A stretch of 64,000 bases of DNA from contig NZ_JAUSVF010000001.1 in assembly GCF_030814475.1 (NCBI RefSeq), positions 2,610,001 to 2,674,000 on the forward strand, written 5' to 3'. The notes below the pieces were generated by a model. That model was not told the origin of the DNA. It searched no databases and saw only the letters and a list, made by a program, of their open reading frames with translations. This document shows, in pieces, positions 37,358-46,328 of the stretch. The DNA is from Pararhizobium capsulatum DSM 1112. GTDB lineage: Bacteria > Pseudomonadota > Alphaproteobacteria > Rhizobiales > Rhizobiaceae. Each line of letters begins with the position of its first letter. The first letter of the stretch is position 1. A program made the translations under genes and the position numbers.

Positions 37358-38389
37358 ATGGAGTACTTTGCCGGAATTGATGTTTCTTTGGAAGCGAGCA
37401 GCGTGTGTTTGGTGGATGCCGCGGGCAAAATTATCCGCGAGACGAAGGTAGCGAGCGATCCAGATGCGCTGATCGAACACTTTGTTTCGTTGGAGTTTGC
37501 CGTGAGGCGGGTGGGGCTTGAAGCAGGTCCCTTGTCTCAATGGCTCCATGAGGGCCTAACGAAGGCTGGCTTTGATGTCGTTCTGCTGGAAACCCGCCAT
37601 GTGAAGGCTGCCCTGTCGGCGATGATCATCAAGACGGACCGTAAAGATGCACGCGGCATCGCCCAATTGTTGCGGATGGGATGGTATCGCGCTGTGCATT
37701 CGAAATCTCCCGGCTCGCAGGATGTCCGGGCGCTTCTGACCGGTCGCAAACTGCTGCAGGCCAAATTGCGTGACGTCGAGCTCAGCATTCGGGGTATTTT
37801 GCGGGGCTATGGCTTGAAGGTTGGCGAGGTGAGCCGCGGCCGATTTGAAGCACGAATATTTGAGCTCGTCGACGGACATCCGGTGTTGAAGACCGTGATA
37901 GGCGCTATGTTGCAGGCTCGTCATGCGCTTTGGACGGAGTTCACCAAAATGCATCGTGAGATGTTGAAGATCGTTCGCCAGGATCAGGTCTGCCAAAGAC
38001 TGATGACCACACCGGGCGTTGGTGCGCTCGTTGCTATTACCTATCGCTCCGCGATCGACGACCCAAGCCGGTTTACGAAATCTCAGACCGTCGGCGCCTA
38101 CTTCGGGTTGACGCCGAAGAAATACCAATCCGGCGAGACGGATCTGGACGGTGGCATCAGCCGGGTTGGTGACACAATGGTGCGCACCGCCCTTTACGAG
38201 GCGGCCCACATTATGCTGACCCGTGCTACCAGGTTCTCGGCGCTGAAACGATGGGCAGTCGATGTGGCAAAACGGCGTGGCATGAAACGGGCGAAAGTCG
38301 CGCTGGCCCGCAAGCTTGCGACGATCCTTCATCGTATGTGGGTGAACGAGAGCGAATTCCGTTGGGGCAAGGAAGCCTCTGCGGCATAG
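37358..38389 (+). CDS. IS110-family DEDD transposase/recombinase
   Basis: A 343-residue IS110-family recombinase, apparently intact. The ATG at 37358 gives MEYFAGIDVSLEASSVCLVD. The RuvC-like DEDD domain includes 'FAGIDVSLEA' (first Asp), 'GLEAGPLSQWLHE' (Glu) and 'IIKTDRKDARGIAQLLR' (Asp pair). After a coiled-coil linker the Transposase_20 domain is 'MTTPGVGALVAITYRSAIDDPSRFTKSQTVGAYFGLTPKKYQSG', then 'GGISRVGDTMVRTALYEAA', where the Ser is the likely catalytic nucleophile. These enzymes work with an element-encoded RNA rather than terminal inverted repeats alone. Confidence 0.95.
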   Translation: MEYFAGIDVSLEASSVCLVDAAGKIIRETKVASDPDALIEHFVSLEFAVRRVGLEAGPLSQWLHEGLTKAGFDVVLLETRHVKAALSAMIIKTDRKDARGIAQLLRMGWYRAVHSKSPGSQDVRALLTGRKLLQAKLRDVELSIRGILRGYGLKVGEVSRGRFEARIFELVDGHPVLKTVIGAMLQARHALWTEFTKMHREMLKIVRQDQVCQRLMTTPGVGALVAITYRSAIDDPSRFTKSQTVGAYFGLTPKKYQSGETDLDGGISRVGDTMVRTALYEAAHIMLTRATRFSALKRWAVDVAKRRGMKRAKVALARKLATILHRMWVNESEFRWGKEASAA

Positions 38390-38608
38390 ATAGCGGTATC
38401 GAGACGAGGTATTTTGGGCTCGTCTCAATGAAGGTCCCGTCACCGGGACGAGAGCCTGGCAAGGTCGTAAGTAGTGCTGTGAGGCTTCGGCAATCACGCC
38501 GCCTAGATTGACCTGCCGGTTCTGATCTTATGCGGCCTGCGTGTTGACCACGGACAGAAGCATGATCCTGGTGACGAGATTTTGGTACTGAGGGACTTGA
38601 CGAACAAA
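38390..38608 (+). ncRNA. Candidate bridge RNA region of the IS
   Basis: The roughly 220 non-coding bases between the transposase stop and the right subterminal repeat. IS1111-type elements encode their bridge RNA at this end. Two good hairpins are visible: GAGACGAG (38401-38408)/CTCGTCTC (38419-38426), and GTCCCG (38434-38439)/CGGGAC (38444-38449). The remainder is less clearly folded. The exact RNA ends and its guide loops cannot be set by eye. Confidence 0.5.
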
Positions 38609-38626
38609 GGCCCATTACAGAAGGCG

Positions 38627-39433
38627 CTACTTGATCTGCAACGGTTCGATCATCTTGCGATAGAGATGCCAGGTCGCATGACCGAGAACCGGCATGATGA
38701 CTGCCAGTCCGACAAACACCGGGATTGAGCCGATCACAAGGCCACAGGCAACAATCAGCCCCCAGACCGCGACAGGAACCGGGTTGACGAGCGTTGCCTT
38801 GATCGACGTCTGGACTGCGGACACCGCTCCGACATCGCGGTCGAGCAGCAGTGGAAACGATACGACAACAGTCGACAGCACGATAACGGCGAATACGAAG
38901 CCGACAGCATTACCGACGAGAATGAGGTTCCATCCGGCTTCTGTGGAGAGAATTCCGTTCAGAAATGCGGTAATGGACGCTGGCGGCATCTCGCCAACCA
39001 ACTGGACATAGAGCGATTGCGCAATCACCAGCCACATCACGAAGAGAGCGAGCAGCATTGCAGCCAACGCAAGGATCGAGGGGATGGCCGCAGAGCGACG
39101 AACATCCAGCGCGTGCCGCCAGGATGTGTCCATGCCAGCCTCCCGCCGTCTACTGATCTCGTAGAGCCCGATTGCAGCAACCGGCCCGATGAGTGCAAAA
39201 CCGGACGCCAGCGGATAGAGAAGCGGCAGCATGTTGGCGCCGGAACTCCAGGCAGCCAGAACGACACCGGCAATGGGATAGATCAGTCCGAGAAAGACGT
39301 AGTGCGACGGCTTTTCGCAGAAATCGTCCCACCCTCGGTAGAGAGCCTCAAAGACATCGGAAACGGTAATTTTCCGAATGCCGGGGTGGGCAACCGTACC
39401 TTCGGCACCGGCCATTACATGAAATGCTGTCAT
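38627..39433 (-). CDS. DUF2189 integral membrane protein
   Basis: A 268-residue protein with about six membrane segments. The ATG at 39431-39433 (MTAFHVMAGAEGTVAHPGIR) has GGAGGAG nine bases before it. A longer upstream frame is rejected. The N-terminal 'VSDVFEALYRGWDDFCEKPSHYVFLGLIYPIAG' and the C-terminal 'IMPVLGHATWHLYRKM' are typical of DUF2189 (YphA-like) proteins, whose role is unknown. The stop at 38627-38629 lies only a few bases from the right end of the IS, so the last residues and any native terminator may have been altered by the insertion. Transcripts would read antisense into the IS. Confidence 0.85.
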   Translation of the reverse strand: MTAFHVMAGAEGTVAHPGIRKITVSDVFEALYRGWDDFCEKPSHYVFLGLIYPIAGVVLAAWSSGANMLPLLYPLASGFALIGPVAAIGLYEISRRREAGMDTSWRHALDVRRSAAIPSILALAAMLLALFVMWLVIAQSLYVQLVGEMPPASITAFLNGILSTEAGWNLILVGNAVGFVFAVIVLSTVVVSFPLLLDRDVGAVSAVQTSIKATLVNPVPVAVWGLIVACGLVIGSIPVFVGLAVIMPVLGHATWHLYRKMIEPLQIK

Positions 39434-39635
39434 GACGAGATCTCCTCCTGATCCGGGGTAATCTTCGCCGCACCTCTCTGACGAGGTCGTAGGGAAAAGC
39501 GGCGCAAACGATATCGTGACATTCCGCATTGCATCGACGCATATAAATCGTCGATAATCCATGCACTGAGCATATACCCGATTTGTCTTTCCATCACTTG
39601 ACTTCGAGGGCAGACGACCTCACATCGCCGTTACT

Positions 39636-40190
39636 ATGAAAGCATCAGAAGCAGATATCCTCATCGTCCCCGGTTATACCAATTCCGGCCCCGATCACTG
39701 GCAGACGCGCTGGCAGAACAAGCTCGCGTCCGCCCGTCGTGTCGAACAGGCGGAATGGTCCAAGCCCGTGCGCGAAGATTGGGTTGCCCGGATGATCGCC
39801 GAGGTCAACGCTGCCACCAAGCCGGTCGTGATCGTTGCCCATTCGCTCGGCGTGGCAACGGCTGTCCACGCGCTGCCGCATATCGAGAAGAAAATTGCGG
39901 GCGCTTTTCTGGTGGCGCCACCTGAGGTTACCAATCCCAGGATCAGGCCCAAGCACCTGATGACTTTTGGCCCCTACCCCCGTGATCCGCTACCTTTTCC
40001 ATCGCTGATGGTTGCAAGCCGCAATGATCCGTTTGGTTCTTATGATCATGCCGGCGACATCGCCAATGCCTGGGGCTCGATGCTGGTCGATGCCGGTGAA
40101 TCCGGCCACATCAACAGCGAATCCGGCCATGGCCCGTGGCCGGAGGGAACCATGGTTTTCGCGCAGTTCCTGAGCAAGTTGCAGGCTTAG
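39636..40190 (+). CDS. RBBP9/YdeN-family alpha/beta hydrolase
   Basis: A 184-residue serine hydrolase of the RBBP9/YdeN family. It begins MKASEADILIVPGYTNSGPD, with 'VPGYTNSGPDHWQTRWQ' being the characteristic N-terminal motif. The nucleophile is in 'VIVAHSLGVATAVHAL' (HSLG), the acid probably in 'MVASRNDPFGSYD', and the His in 'GHINSESGHGPWPEG'. Members are small serine hydrolases of unknown physiological substrate. It is a single-gene unit. Confidence 0.9.
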   Translation: MKASEADILIVPGYTNSGPDHWQTRWQNKLASARRVEQAEWSKPVREDWVARMIAEVNAATKPVVIVAHSLGVATAVHALPHIEKKIAGAFLVAPPEVTNPRIRPKHLMTFGPYPRDPLPFPSLMVASRNDPFGSYDHAGDIANAWGSMLVDAGESGHINSESGHGPWPEGTMVFAQFLSKLQA

Positions 40191-40305
40191 GCACAAATTG
40201 ATCGTCATTTTCCGTCACAGTGCTGATGAAAGTGCGTGTGGCGGAAAGGAACTGGACGGTTTCGGATCGCCATTAATCACACTTTCATGAGTGATGTGGA
40301 AGATA

Positions 40306-42915
40306 ATGGCAAATTTCCAGAACGGCCAAGACGTGACGACATCAGACACTCGAAGCGCAAAAAGGTTGGCCGACACGGCCGCCAGCGACGGTTTCCCGGC
40401 CCAGGCACTCCTCGATGATGCGCCTGCAGGGTTTTGCCTGTTCGACGGAAACGGAAAACTCCATTACGCTAACGCAATGCTTGAGCGCCTGCTGCCGGGC
40501 AGCAGGCGAGGTGTTTCGATAAACGAACTCGTCAGCGCAGAAAGCGTTGGCAGCCTCAGGCGCGCGCTCGCAACGCTCGATGAAACGGGCGCTGGCGTTT
40601 CGCATTGCGAGTTGCGCTCTAGTGCCGCAGGCGGCACCCACAGGTGGCTACAGGCCTCGCTCTCTGTGTCGGATCTCGATAACGGCCGCCAATACACGAT
40701 GCAGGTCCAGCCGATAGACGGCGCGATGCAGAAAATAGCCATTCTTGAGGCAAGCGAGACACGTTGGAAACACGCTCTCGACAGCGCCCACCAGGGTGTG
40801 TGGGATCACGATTTCAAAGCGAACGACCTTTTCTACTCGGCAACCTGGAAGAAAATCCGCGGCATGGCGGCAGATGCCACGGTCGATGGCGAGCTGGAAA
40901 CCTGGATCGAAAGCGTTCACCCCGATGATCGCGCCTGGGTTTTGGAGTGCATCCGTCGTCAGGACGAGGGCGAAGTCGAATTCAACACCTTCGAATATCG
41001 CGAGCGTCATGCGGATGGCCACTACGTCTGGATCGAAAGCCGTGGAGCTTCCATCCAGTGGGGCGAGGACGGACGACCGACACGCGTAATCGGTACCGAC
41101 ACGGATATATCGGCGCGAAAGAAGGACGCTGCCCGGCTACAGGAAATCTCGCGGCGCCTGCGACTTGCGCTCGATATCTCCAAGATCGGGGTCTTCGAAG
41201 CCAACCTCGATCGCGGCACGGTGGTTCGCGACGCCGAACTGATCCGCCTCTACGGCTATGACCCCGAGACCACCGACCCCGGCCGGGCCATGTTCGAAGA
41301 ACTGCTGCATCCCGACGACTACGACGAGGCGATGCGTATCGTGCAGGAAGGAACGGCTTCCGGCGAACCATTCATGAACGCCTTCAGGATCATCCGGCCT
41401 GATGGAGAGACCCGCCACATCCGTTCCCGTTCGATCGTCTTTATCGATGGCGAAGGAGAGCGAAAGCTGGTCGGTGCCAACTGGGACGTAACCGAAGACA
41501 TCAATCTTCGCGATGAACTCGATCACGCACGACGCCTGGCCGAAGCGCGCAATGACGAACTGGAGGCCGCCAAGGCCAGGATCGAGTACAACGCTCTCCA
41601 CGACCACCTGACAAAACTGCCCAACCGCCGTTATCTCGACCAAAAACTTGACGACTGGATGGCCGGCAGGGTGCGCTATTGCGCCATTCTGCATATCGAT
41701 CTGGATCGCTTCAAGCAGATCAATGATACGCTCGGCCATCAGGCGGGCGATGCCATGCTGGTTCATACGGCGCAGGTCCTTTCCAGCGCCATAGACACCG
41801 GGGATTTTGTAGCGCGCATCGGTGGTGATGAGTTTGTCATTCTCTGCGCGCCGCGCACGTCACCCGACGATATTGTGCCCATGGCCAACGGTGTCATCGA
41901 CCTCCTGCGCCGCCCTGTTCCTTATCAGGGCTATCTCTGCCGGTTCGGTGCAAGCGCCGGCATCGCCTGGGTTGGAGATGACGGGCAGGATGCGCGCCTA
42001 TCCCTCATGAACGCCGATATCGCGCTCTACCGCGCCAAGAGCCTTGGAAGAAACCGGTCCGAATTTTTCACCAAGCATCTCCAGACCCAGATCCAGCATG
42101 CCAAGCGCACCGCTGATGACATTATCCGAGGGATCGAAGATGGAGAGTTCATCCCGTTCTATCAGCCTCAATTCAATGCCCGCACGCTGAACATTACGGG
42201 CGTGGAAACTCTGGTCCGCTGGCAACACCCCCGTCTCGGCCTGCTGGCTCCGGACCATTTCCTGAAGATCGCCGAGGACATCGATGCCCTGTCGACCATT
42301 GACCGGGCAATCGCATCGCAGGCCCTGCGGGATTTCGCAAGCTGGGACGCGGCCGATCTTCCCGTGGCACGCCTCTCTCTCAACGTCTCTTCGCGCCGAC
42401 TGCGCGAGCCTGACCTGGTGGAAAGCCTGAAGGCGCTCGACTTCCCCCCGGGACGATTGTCCTTTGAACTTCTGGAATCGATCTTCCTCGATGAACTGGA
42501 GGACGGCGTATCCGAGACGATCGCGGCCTTGAAGGCCTTGGGGATCGAGATCGAGATCGACGATTTCGGCACTGGCCATGCATCGATCATCGGGCTACTG
42601 AAGCTCAGCCCTGCCCGCCTCAAGATAGATCGAGCCCTGATAAAGCCGCTCACGGACGTGCCGGAGCAGCGCAAGCTGGTTGGCTCCATCATTGACATCG
42701 GCCACTCGCTGAATGTCGAAGTGGTTGCAGAGGGCGTGGAAACGCTCGCCCATGCGGTTATTCTGCAGGATCTCGGTTGTGACATCCTCCAGGGTTACGC
42801 CTTCGCGCGTCCAATGGCGCGGGAGGACTTCGAGGTATTTGCCCGTGCCTGCAAATGGCCACAGGAAACCAAGAGTTTTTCCCCGAAGACAACGGCCATC
42901 AAGGGTTCCGTATAG
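40306..42915 (+). CDS. PAS-PAS-PAS-GGDEF-EAL c-di-GMP turnover protein
   Basis: An 869-residue soluble protein (ATG at 40306 with GGAAG upstream; GTG 40291 and ATG 40294 are alternatives). PAS-like domains lie at about 35-150, 155-285 ('HALDSAHQGVWDHDFKAND') and 295-410 ('LALDISKIGVFEANLD'). The GGDEF domain has 'ILHIDLDRFKQINDTLGH' and 'VARIGGDEFVILCAP'; the I-site RxxD reads DTGD, so feedback inhibition is unlikely. The EAL domain begins with ETL in 'GVETLVRWQHP' in place of EAL, but the other catalytic motifs (NVSSRRL, IDDFGTGHAS, LKIDRALI, VAEGVET, LQGYAFARP) are present. It may synthesise and/or degrade c-di-GMP in response to a PAS signal. Confidence 0.94.
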   Translation: MANFQNGQDVTTSDTRSAKRLADTAASDGFPAQALLDDAPAGFCLFDGNGKLHYANAMLERLLPGSRRGVSINELVSAESVGSLRRALATLDETGAGVSHCELRSSAAGGTHRWLQASLSVSDLDNGRQYTMQVQPIDGAMQKIAILEASETRWKHALDSAHQGVWDHDFKANDLFYSATWKKIRGMAADATVDGELETWIESVHPDDRAWVLECIRRQDEGEVEFNTFEYRERHADGHYVWIESRGASIQWGEDGRPTRVIGTDTDISARKKDAARLQEISRRLRLALDISKIGVFEANLDRGTVVRDAELIRLYGYDPETTDPGRAMFEELLHPDDYDEAMRIVQEGTASGEPFMNAFRIIRPDGETRHIRSRSIVFIDGEGERKLVGANWDVTEDINLRDELDHARRLAEARNDELEAAKARIEYNALHDHLTKLPNRRYLDQKLDDWMAGRVRYCAILHIDLDRFKQINDTLGHQAGDAMLVHTAQVLSSAIDTGDFVARIGGDEFVILCAPRTSPDDIVPMANGVIDLLRRPVPYQGYLCRFGASAGIAWVGDDGQDARLSLMNADIALYRAKSLGRNRSEFFTKHLQTQIQHAKRTADDIIRGIEDGEFIPFYQPQFNARTLNITGVETLVRWQHPRLGLLAPDHFLKIAEDIDALSTIDRAIASQALRDFASWDAADLPVARLSLNVSSRRLREPDLVESLKALDFPPGRLSFELLESIFLDELEDGVSETIAALKALGIEIEIDDFGTGHASIIGLLKLSPARLKIDRALIKPLTDVPEQRKLVGSIIDIGHSLNVEVVAEGVETLAHAVILQDLGCDILQGYAFARPMAREDFEVFARACKWPQETKSFSPKTTAIKGSV

Positions 42916-42976
42916 ACACGAAAGCCACCCAGCTCGCGCTCGGATGGCTTTCTTGAGTTCCTGCGAAGCAGGGGTA

Positions 42977-43291
42977 TCAGCCGTTTTCGATTTGCGAAAT
43001 AGCTTCTGACAAAAGCTCGATCATCTTCAAACGAATCTGGTCGTCAGTCTGGGCGATGCCGGCGGCGTCGAAATCGGCGCGTAACTTACGCACGACGCCT
43101 TCGTGACCCACCTCTTCGAAATCGGAGGCGACCACTTCCCTGGCATAGGCCTGAGCATCATCCTTGCCGAGAAGACCCGCAGCCCAGAGCCCGAGCAGCT
43201 TGTTGCGCCGAGCCTCGGCCTGGAAGCGCCCTTCCTCATCCAGCGCAAACTTTGCTTCGAAAGCCTTTTCGCGATCCTGCATGTTGGTCAT
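42977..43291 (-). CDS. DUF1476 protein (F1-ATPase zeta-subunit type inhibitor)
   Basis: A 104-residue DUF1476 protein, the family of the alphaproteobacterial zeta subunit that inhibits F1Fo-ATPase hydrolysis. The body is 'DREKAFEAKFALDEEGRFQ' followed by 'EARRNKLLGLWAAGLLG', which includes the inhibitory N-terminal helix region of the family, and ends with a four-helix-type segment 'QIRLKMIELLSEAISQIENG'. The start is either Met1 at 43289-43291 or Met4. It is divergent from purC, 235 bases away. Confidence 0.9.
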   Translation of the reverse strand: MTNMQDREKAFEAKFALDEEGRFQAEARRNKLLGLWAAGLLGKDDAQAYAREVVASDFEEVGHEGVVRKLRADFDAAGIAQTDDQIRLKMIELLSEAISQIENG

Positions 43292-43526
43292 TCTCGATCT
43301 CCCTAAGAATTCGGTACCATGCGAGCATAGCGCCCATAAACCAAAAGCCTGTCAAAAGTGCAATGCGAAGTTTTCGGCATTGAAGACTTTCATGCTAAGC
43401 TGCGCAGTGAATTCGGGGGACGGGTCAACAGGCCGATTGTGAAATCGTTTCTTTTCCGCTATGGACCCGCTTAGGAAATGCATATCGGCGCGGCCCAAGA
43501 GCGCCAGCAACATAGAGACACCATTC

Positions 43527-44291
43527 ATGAATCGTCGCCGCCGTATCTACGAAGGCAAAGCTAAGATCCTTTATGAGGGTCCCGAGCCAGGCACGCTGAT
43601 CCAGTTCTTCAAAGATGACGCCACCGCCTTCAATAAGAAGAAGCATGACATCATCGACGGCAAGGGTGTACTCAACAACCGTATCTCGGAATACATTTTC
43701 ACCCATCTGAACAGGATCGGGATTCCGACCCATTTCATCCGCCGCCTCAATATGCGCGAGCAGCTGATCAAGGAAGTGGAGATCATTCCACTCGAGATCG
43801 TCGTGCGCAACGTCGCCGCGGGTTCGCTTTCCAAGCGCCTCGGTATCGAGGAAGGCGTCGTTCTTCCCCGCTCGATCATTGAATTTTACTACAAGGCCGA
43901 TGCTTTGGAAGACCCGATGGTCTCCGAAGAGCACATCACCGCCTTCGGCTGGGCAAACCCGCAGGAACTTGATGACATCATGGCGCTTGCCATTCGCATC
44001 AACGACTTTCTTACGGGCCTGTTCCTCGGCGTCGGCATCCAGCTCGTCGATTTCAAAATCGAATGCGGTCGCCTTTTCGAAGGCGATATGATGCGCATCA
44101 TTCTTGCCGACGAAATCTCTCCAGACAGCTGCCGTCTCTGGGATGTCGAGACCAAGGAAAAGATGGACAAGGACCGTTTCCGCCGTGACATGGGCGGTCT
44201 GGTCGAAGCCTATCAGGAAGTCGCCCGCCGCCTCGGCATCATGAACGAGAACGAACCACCGCGTGGCTCCGGCCCGGTTCTGGTCAAGTAA
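43527..44291 (+). CDS. purC: SAICAR synthetase
   Basis: A 254-residue phosphoribosylaminoimidazole-succinocarboxamide synthase (CAIR + Asp + ATP). The ATG at 43527 gives [20 protein letters not shown]; the longer upstream frame lacks similarity. Motifs: '[12 protein letters not shown]' (ATP/glycine-rich), '[20 protein letters not shown]', '[10 protein letters not shown]' and '[14 protein letters not shown]'. It is first in a run purC-purS-orf-purQ, all plus strand with short gaps. purL lies separately 3.2 kb past purQ. Confidence 0.97.
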   Translation: MNRRRRIYEGKAKILYEGPEPGTLIQFFKDDATAFNKKKHDIIDGKGVLNNRISEYIFTHLNRIGIPTHFIRRLNMREQLIKEVEIIPLEIVVRNVAAGSLSKRLGIEEGVVLPRSIIEFYYKADALEDPMVSEEHITAFGWANPQELDDIMALAIRINDFLTGLFLGVGIQLVDFKIECGRLFEGDMMRIILADEISPDSCRLWDVETKEKMDKDRFRRDMGGLVEAYQEVARRLGIMNENEPPRGSGPVLVK

Positions 44292-44301
44292 TCAGGAAAC
44301 G

Positions 44302-44550
44302 ATGACAGTGATCAATGCACGCGTAACTGTGACGCTGAAGAATGGCGTTCTGGACCCGCAGGGCAAGGCAATCGAGGGCGCCCTTGGCGCTCTCGGTTTC
44401 GACGGCATCGGCCATGTCCGCCAGGGTAAGGTCTTCGATCTCCAGATCGAGACAACCGACAAGGCCAGGGCCGAAACCGACCTCAAGGCCATGTGCGAAA
44501 AACTTCTGGCAAACACGGTAATCGAGAACTATTCTATCTCCCTCTCCTGA
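44302..44550 (+). CDS. purS: Phosphoribosylformylglycinamidine synthase, PurS subunit
   Basis: An 82-residue PurS, the small subunit that bridges PurL and PurQ in the three-part FGAM synthase. The ATG at 44302 gives MTVINARVTVTLKNGVLDPQ. Conserved 'LKNGVLDPQGKAIEGALGALGF' and 'VRQGKVFDLQIE' are diagnostic. It starts 10 bases after the purC stop. Next is a small coiled-coil ORF and then purQ. Confidence 0.97.
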   Translation: MTVINARVTVTLKNGVLDPQGKAIEGALGALGFDGIGHVRQGKVFDLQIETTDKARAETDLKAMCEKLLANTVIENYSISLS

Positions 44551-44568
44551 TGGTTGAGGGAATGGCCC

Positions 44569-44826
44569 ATGGTAGACGTTACCACCGACCTGATCTACGA
44601 ATTGCTCAAGAAAATGCGGATGGACCTATCCAATCTCAAATTTGAGATGTCGAGAGTCAAATCGGAATTAGGCACTGTTCGCGGCACGATGATTGCAATT
44701 CAGCAGGACGTAAACAATATTTACGCCACGCTCGGTCGTCACGAGACCCGTCTCGAACGCATTGAAAATCGCCTCGAACTGCGTGAGCTCGCCGAGGCCC
44801 AAGCAAGGTTTGAACCGCACCCATGA
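44569..44826 (+). CDS. 85-residue coiled-coil protein inside the purS-purQ operon
   Basis: Unrecognised. The ATG at 44569 has GAGGGA upstream. The frame is 85 residues and its stop overlaps the purQ start (ATGA at 44823-44826), so it is translated together with purQ. The sequence begins [20 protein letters not shown] and shows heptad-like spacing of hydrophobics for most of its length ('[16 protein letters not shown]', '[31 protein letters not shown]'), so it should form a long coiled coil. Its position between purS and purQ could mean a modulator of the FGAM synthase complex, or it could simply be carried in the operon. The function is unknown. Confidence 0.8.
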   Translation: MVDVTTDLIYELLKKMRMDLSNLKFEMSRVKSELGTVRGTMIAIQQDVNNIYATLGRHETRLERIENRLELRELAEAQARFEPHP

Positions 44827-45494
44827 AATCTGCAGTCGTCCAGCTTCCCGGCCTCAACCGCGACCGCGACATGATCGCGGCTCTGACGAAAATTTCTGGC
44901 AAGGCGCCGGTCACCATCTGGCAGACAGAAACCGAGATCCCGGATGTCGATCTGATCGTCATTCCCGGCGGATTTTCCTACGGTGACTACCTGCGCTGTG
45001 GTGCGATTGCCGCCCGTATGCCGGTGATGCAGGCGATCAAGGCCAAGGCAGAAGCTGGCGTGAAAGTTCTGGGTGTCTGCAACGGGTTCCAGATTCTCGT
45101 CGAAGCCGGCCTCTTGCCGGGCGCATTGATGCGCAACGCCTCGCTGAAGTTCGTTTGCCGCGAAATCAAGCTTGAGGTGGTCAACGCCGAGACGGATTTC
45201 ACGCGCGCCTATCAGGCCGGCCAGATCATCCGATGCCCCGTCGCCCATCATGATGGAAACTATTTCGCAGACAGCGAAACACTGAAGTCCATCGAGGACA
45301 ATGGCCAGGTCCTGTTTCGCTATGCGGAAGGTACCAATCCCAACGGTTCGGTCAACGACATCGCAGGCATCGTCAACCGCGCCGGCAATGTGCTGGGCAT
45401 GATGCCGCATCCGGAAAACCTGATAGAGGCTGCTCACGGCGGTGCTGACGGCCGCGGCCTGTTTGCTTCGGCGCTCGACGTAATAGCCGCTTAA
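44823..45494 (+). CDS. purQ: Phosphoribosylformylglycinamidine synthase, glutaminase subunit PurQ
   Basis: A 223-residue class-I glutamine amidotransferase feeding ammonia to PurL. Starts [20 protein letters not shown]. The nucleophile Cys is in '[22 protein letters not shown]', and the His/Glu pair is in '[12 protein letters not shown]'. '[19 protein letters not shown]' is the oxyanion-strand region. It overlaps the preceding coiled-coil ORF by four bases. Confidence 0.97.
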   Translation: MKSAVVQLPGLNRDRDMIAALTKISGKAPVTIWQTETEIPDVDLIVIPGGFSYGDYLRCGAIAARMPVMQAIKAKAEAGVKVLGVCNGFQILVEAGLLPGALMRNASLKFVCREIKLEVVNAETDFTRAYQAGQIIRCPVAHHDGNYFADSETLKSIEDNGQVLFRYAEGTNPNGSVNDIAGIVNRAGNVLGMMPHPENLIEAAHGGADGRGLFASALDVIAA

Positions 45495-45578
45495 CCCTTC
45501 GCTTGATAGAAGCCACCCGGCAAGCTGCACGGAAGCGATTCGCGCGCCGTGTTCTTGCCGAGAGCAAAAGGGTTTTCC

Positions 45579-45992
45579 ATGCGCGCTGTGCCGTTCTTCC
45601 GCCTTTCAATCGCAGTTGCGTCCCTATCCGCAGTTCTGGTCATGGCAGGTTGCCAATCCGAGCCACCGGCGCCCGCGCGCGACACCGGCGCCCTGCCGAC
45701 GATGGAGCGCATTGCGCTTGCCGCCAACAGCTGCTGGTTCAAATCCGGCGACCCAGCCTTCAAGGCCTACCGCCTTGCTCCTGAACTCAACTCCTTCTCC
45801 GGCCGCCCTCGCATCCTGATCGTCAAGCGGAACTCGCCGGAAGCAAGGCCGCTCGCCGTCATACAGGCAGAAGGCCATCCGGCCCGACTGCAGGCTTTCG
45901 GTCCCCTGCTGAATGAGTCCATCGGTTCACGGATGACGTCGGACATCCGCCGCTGGGCAGCGGGCAACAGCGCATGCAAAGGCGCCGCCTGA
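45579..45992 (+). CDS. Hypothetical lipoprotein, 137 residues
   Basis: Begins MRAVPFFRLSIAVASLSAVL and carries a signal-II lipobox, 'SAVLVMAGC', so the mature protein is probably an acylated lipoprotein starting at Cys near residue 24. The rest ('DTGALPTMERIALAANSCWFKSGDPAFKAY', 'GNSACKGAA') contains two further cysteines that could form a disulfide. I do not recognise a family. A GTG ten codons upstream is a less likely start. The gene follows purQ by 84 bases and could be read from the same transcript. Confidence 0.75.
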   Translation: MRAVPFFRLSIAVASLSAVLVMAGCQSEPPAPARDTGALPTMERIALAANSCWFKSGDPAFKAYRLAPELNSFSGRPRILIVKRNSPEARPLAVIQAEGHPARLQAFGPLLNESIGSRMTSDIRRWAAGNSACKGAA

Positions 45993-46328
45993 TCTCACAT
46001 CGATCGCCGGCTTTTCACCTATCGCAAATCTGCAGAGAGCACGAATTGCCGCCCTCCGCTGCGAATCTACCGCTATTGGCCAACGCCACAGGTTGCATTT
46101 TTATGCAACCTGCAATTTATAGCCTGGTTAGTTCTAGCGAGTTCCTTTTTTTGGCGTGGTGATAAAAACTCGCCTCGACGCGGGAACCCGGCGCATTTTT
46201 CAGCCCTTCCTCCCTATGAAAGAGCATCGCATCCTCGTCATGAAATCGACCTAGATCGGGGTTGCCGCTTCCCGGCGGTTTCTGATCCCTCATCCTTCTT
46301 CAGTGTTACCCGTCGCATTCAAAAAGGC
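45993..46328. other. Intergenic region with a 10-bp perfect palindrome
   Basis: No gene is seen in these 336 bases. The notable feature is CAGGTTGCAT (46089-46098) - TTTT - ATGCAACCTG (46103-46112), a perfect inverted repeat not followed by a T-run. It may be an operator or the end of the lipoprotein transcript. Confidence 0.5.

Larger units (their letters stand above)
37241..38622 (+). mobile_element. IS110-family insertion sequence, IS1111 subgroup
   Basis: An insertion sequence of about 1.38 kb. Subterminal inverted repeats GTAATGGGCC (37245-37254) and GGCCCATTAC (38609-38618) are perfect 10-mers, located a few bases inside the ends, the hallmark of the IS1111 subgroup. The element has one transposase ORF and a long 3' non-coding part (38390-38608). 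The left end touches a RIME-like palindrome. The right end lies a few bases beyond the stop of the DUF2189 gene. Exact outer boundaries are uncertain by a few bases, and I see no target duplication, as expected for this family. Confidence 0.85.

Noticed and set aside
40248..40272. GGAAC near the PAS-GGDEF-EAL gene as a stress promoter
   Set aside because: No CGTT at 16-17 bases spacing (GCCA instead).
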